Source: Pseudomonadota bacterium (GTDB lineage: Bacteria > Pseudomonadota > Gammaproteobacteria > Pseudomonadales > Azotimanducaceae). From it: 8,396 nt of DNA. The position numbers and the translations under genes are program-made. Numbering within the stretch: the first letter of the stretch is position 1; the number at the start of each line of letters is the position of its first letter. The notes below the pieces were generated by a model, which searched no databases, was not told the origin of the DNA, and saw nothing but the letters and a program-made list of their open reading frames with translations. The stretch lies in the NCBI GenBank assembly GCA_027622495.1, contig JAQBYL010000169.1, positions 1 through 8,396 of the forward strand. The letters run 5' to 3'. Shown in pieces: positions 6,363-8,396 of this stretch.

Positions 6363-6839
6363 ATGGGCTTTCACGATATTCAGATGGAAACGATCAACGG
6401 CGCGCAAAAGTCGCTGGCGGATTACAAAGGCACGGCCTGTCTGGTTGTCAACGTAGCCAGTCGCTGAGGGCTGACACCCCAGTACGCCGGGTTGCGTACT
6501 CTGCAAGAAACCAACGAAGACAAACTGTCGGTATTGGCCTTTCCGTGCAATCAGTTCGGTGCACAGGAACCGGGCACGAACGAAGAAATATTTGAATTTG
6601 CGACCACCAAGTTCGACGTCAATTTCCCCATGTTTGCCAAGATCGAGGTGAATGGTGATGGTGCCTGTGAGCTGTATGAGTTTCTCACCCAGGCTCAGGC
6701 TGATGAGGAAGGCAATGCTGCGATTGCGTGGAACTTCACCAAGTTCCTGGTCAACGGTGAAGGTGAGGTGGTGGCGCGTTTCTCACCCAAAGTCTCCCCG
6801 GAAGAGATCGGTGCACAACTGCCGGCACTGCTCGACTAG
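6363..6839 (+). CDS. gpx: Selenocysteine-containing glutathione peroxidase
   Basis: A 158-residue glutathione-peroxidase-family enzyme that reduces H2O2 or organic and lipid hydroperoxides with a thiol donor. The frame is open from ATG 6363 to TAG 6837-6839 except for one TGA at 6465-6467, codon 35. That codon sits where the family's peroxidatic residue belongs: NVAS-R-U35-GLTPQY. The rest of the family signature is intact: LAFPCNQFGAQEPG (58-71) with Q68, and W123-N124 in AWNFTKF. Together with U35 these give the catalytic tetrad U/Q/W/N. The family's usual resolving cysteine (C-T-R-F-K context) is replaced by A80 in EFATTKFDVNFP, as in mammalian GPX4, so no thioredoxin-type intramolecular disulfide is expected there. 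No signal peptide; predicted cytosolic. A SECIS-like hairpin follows the TGA. Reading TGA as stop would leave a 34-residue stub. The alternative, a nonsense mutation of Cys, is less likely because the downstream sequence is fully conserved and the hairpin is placed correctly. Confidence 0.9.
6465..6503 (+). promoter_or_regulatory. Bacterial SECIS element with selenocysteine UGA
   Basis: The UGA codon (6465-6467) is followed by a stem-loop inside the coding sequence: stem AGTACGC (6481-6487) pairing with GCGTACT (6494-6500), 7 bp, no mismatch, loop CGGGTT. Bacterial SECIS hairpins are read by SelB, and the E. coli fdhF loop (AGGUCU) carries a key GGU. Here GGGU occupies bases 25-28 counted from the U of UGA, close to the spacing in fdhF (22-24). 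The match was made by eye; no folding energy was calculated. Confidence 0.75.
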
Positions 6840-6864
6840 CGTTCTAAGCCTGCCACGTGCGGTT

Positions 6865-7905
6865 GTGGCCGCGCTGATCCTTCTGACGGGATTCAGCGCA
6901 GCACTCAGCCGCGCGGATCCTTTGTTCGAAAGCGCCGAGACGCTAGATGTGACCATAACGGCCGCTTTTTCCGAGATGACGAATCGGCGCGAAAAGGCTG
7001 AAAATCCCGAAGAAAGACCGGCCACCCTGAGCTGGATCGAAAACGGCGAACCCATGAGTGTTGAGATCGGCGTGCGTCCACGTGGCAAATCGCGCCGCGA
7101 TCCGGACCGTTGCAAGATTCCGCCGCTGCGGCTGAATTTCAAAACCGGTGACCTCAAAGACACGGTGTTCCAAAAGCAGGACAAACTCAAACTGGTGACA
7201 CACTGTCAGGCGATCGGCTCACGCAACAGCGCGGCCGAAGACTATTTGTTGTTGGAATATCTCGCCTATCGGATGTTCAACGAAATCACCGACGAGAGTT
7301 TCCGGGTACGGCTTATAAACCTCACCTTTGTTGACGTTGAGGACGGCGATGCTCACACGCACCCGGCGTTTGTGATCGAAAGTGAGGAGCGGCTCGCCAA
7401 GCGTCTGAACAGTAAGCTTTCCAGCGTCCACTCCGTCTCCCGCACGGATCTGCTGCTGCCTGCGACGCCGATAGTCTCGTTCTATCAATATCTGGTAGGG
7501 AACACCGACTTTTCAATGATCCGGGGACCCGAGGGGGAACCCTGCTGTCACAATCTGATTCTGCTGGAACCAGGGGGCGGTTACCTGCCCGTTCCCTATG
7601 ACTTTGACGTCACCGGTTTTGTGAACCCGCCAGGTGCGCTACCTGCAGAGGCCCTGGGTCTACGGCGGGTGACGCAGCGCCTGTACCGGGGCTTCTGCCA
7701 GGATGATGCGACCCTTCAGACTGTGACCGGCGTATTCCAGGCGAAACAGGCGCAGATCAACGCGTTGATCGCTCAGCTGCCTGGTCTCGGTAAAAAGCGG
7801 CGACGTTCGGCGGCCGCTTATGTAGAGGATTTCTACGAGATCATCAACGATCCCCGGGAACTTCAGAACCGCATCATTGACAAGTGTCGGGGTAGTTCCG
7901 GTTAA
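6865..7905 (+). CDS. Exported protein with possible CotH/HipA-like kinase core
   Basis: A protein of about 346 residues from GTG 6865, not firmly assigned to a family. Seen: a hydrophobic signal-peptide-like N-terminus (AALILLTGFSAALSRA), so probably periplasmic; a basic, arginine-rich patch (GVRPRGKSRRDPDRCKIPPLRL, about residues 69-90, resembling the CotH pattern of an R-G-x-S/R segment before a hydrophobic strand); then Q208-Y-L-V-G-N-T-D215, H229-N230, and PYDFDVTGFVN (244-254). GNTD...HN followed by DFD resembles the catalytic loop and metal-binding motif of CotH-, HipA- and FAM20-type atypical kinases. This is an inference from motif order only. Six cysteines (83, 114, 227, 228, 278, 341) would suit disulfides in the periplasm. 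The start is uncertain: no ribosome site is seen, and a CTG at 6850 would add a basic residue to the signal. It begins 25 bases after the peroxidase stop, so the two are probably co-transcribed. Confidence 0.75.
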   Translation: MAALILLTGFSAALSRADPLFESAETLDVTITAAFSEMTNRREKAENPEERPATLSWIENGEPMSVEIGVRPRGKSRRDPDRCKIPPLRLNFKTGDLKDTVFQKQDKLKLVTHCQAIGSRNSAAEDYLLLEYLAYRMFNEITDESFRVRLINLTFVDVEDGDAHTHPAFVIESEERLAKRLNSKLSSVHSVSRTDLLLPATPIVSFYQYLVGNTDFSMIRGPEGEPCCHNLILLEPGGGYLPVPYDFDVTGFVNPPGALPAEALGLRRVTQRLYRGFCQDDATLQTVTGVFQAKQAQINALIAQLPGLGKKRRRSAAAYVEDFYEIINDPRELQNRIIDKCRGSSG

Positions 7906-8396
7906 CCCTGCGACTTAAGCCACGCACTCATCACTTCCGCCATGCGCGGGTGGATCAGGTAACCCATCGCGCTGTGTGGATTCGACCGACCGTAGTGGAC
8001 CGCCAGATTGTAAATGTGCACATCCTCGATGCGACTGATCTGCTGGGCGTTCACCATACCGACGAAGTCGTTGGCGATGGTTTCATCGTGGCAGACATAG
8101 TCGTCTTCTGCAGAAATATTGGTCCAATGGACGATGTTGCCCGGGTAGCGGTCAGCGTCGCTGTGGCCATTGCCTTTCAGGTGGCCCTTGACCGTCTCGT
8201 CAGCGAGGGGTGAACCCAGGGTGACCAGGCGATCCACCTTGTTGGGCATGTTGAGCTCGCGCGAAAGGGTCCAGAGTGCGTTGTAGGCAGCAACGCTACC
8301 CATGCAGTACGCCACAAGCATCACGGATCCACCGGTTGCGAATGCCTGGGCCAGGGCGCCCGTCGTGCGCTGATCCAGAGTTTGCGCAAAACCAGT
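7902..8396 (-). CDS. Alpha/beta hydrolase, 3' part (runs off window)
   Basis: The C-terminal 164 residues of an alpha/beta-hydrolase-fold protein; the frame stays open to base 8396, so the N-terminus lies outside. Seen: a nucleophile-elbow-like strand-turn-helix, V-M-L-V-A-Y-C-M-G-S-V-A-A-Y, where the position usually held by Ser (G-x-S-x-G) is Cys (codon 8304-8306); then RLVTLGSPLADETVKGHL, NIVHWTNISAEDDYVCHDETIA with a candidate acidic residue, and a C-terminal GYLIHPRMAEV with a candidate catalytic His. The G-S-P-L after a strand is common in lipase-like hydrolases. A Cys nucleophile is known in dienelactone hydrolases and PHA synthases (G-x-C-x-G). Substrate unknown. It converges with the upstream gene: stop codons share TTAA in GTTAAC, 3 bases overlapping, with no terminator visible between them. 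Confidence 0.82.
   Translation of the reverse strand, partial: TGFAQTLDQRTTGALAQAFATGGSVMLVAYCMGSVAAYNALWTLSRELNMPNKVDRLVTLGSPLADETVKGHLKGNGHSDADRYPGNIVHWTNISAEDDYVCHDETIANDFVGMVNAQQISRIEDVHIYNLAVHYGRSNPHSAMGYLIHPRMAEVMSAWLKSQG

Noticed and set aside
6492..6839. A 115-residue protein starting at TTG 6492
   Set aside because: It is the C-terminal part of the glutathione peroxidase; the active-site motif, the ribosome site and the ATG lie upstream in the same frame, joined through the UGA codon.
6652..6864. N-terminal extension of the downstream exported protein inside gpx
   Set aside because: Its translation is an arginine- and serine-rich out-of-frame reading of the conserved peroxidase sequence, and a signal-peptide-like segment begins after the gpx stop.

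Overview
The window reads as a segment of a Gram-negative proteobacterial chromosome, most likely a gammaproteobacterium. This placement is an inference from a TonB-dependent receptor, lipoprotein and Sec signal peptides, good AGGAG-type ribosome binding sites and moderately GC-rich codon use; no rRNA or other phylogenetic marker is present. No tRNA, rRNA, CRISPR array, insertion sequence or phage gene is visible.

Layout. A monocistronic TonB-dependent outer-membrane receptor (106-2694) ends in a textbook intrinsic terminator (2724-2757). A two-gene unit follows: a secreted thioredoxin-like protein (2813-3391) whose stop overlaps, as ATGA, the start of an APC-family amino-acid permease (3388-4695). 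Next is a 388-bp stretch (4696-5083) with weak hairpins and a tiny lipoprotein-like frame (4841-4912) that looks decayed or very short. An acyl-CoA dehydrogenase (5084-6262) follows. After a leader with a hairpin and a tandem 11-bp repeat comes a glutathione peroxidase (6363-6839), and 25 bases after its stop an exported protein with a possible kinase-like core (6865-7905). On the opposite strand, converging and sharing stop-codon bases, lies the 3' part of an alpha/beta hydrolase (7902-8396) that runs off the window.

The main discovery is the glutathione peroxidase. Its frame is interrupted by an in-frame TGA (6465-6467) exactly at the peroxidatic position of the family's active-site motif (N-V-A-S-R-U-G-L-T-P-Q-Y). 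A stem-loop with a GGGUU-bearing loop starts 13 bases after it, as expected for a bacterial SECIS element. It is therefore best read as a complete 158-residue selenoprotein rather than a broken gene. Ordinary gene calling would start it at TTG 6492 and lose the active site. This predicts that the host encodes SelA, SelB, SelC tRNA and SelD elsewhere; none is in this window.

Functionally the genes look like housekeeping and accessory metabolism: nutrient uptake across the outer membrane (receptor) and inner membrane (permease), fatty-acid or CoA-thioester oxidation, and peroxide defence. Acyl-CoA dehydrogenation next to a peroxidase is suggestive of redox or lipid-peroxide handling, but the link is only positional.
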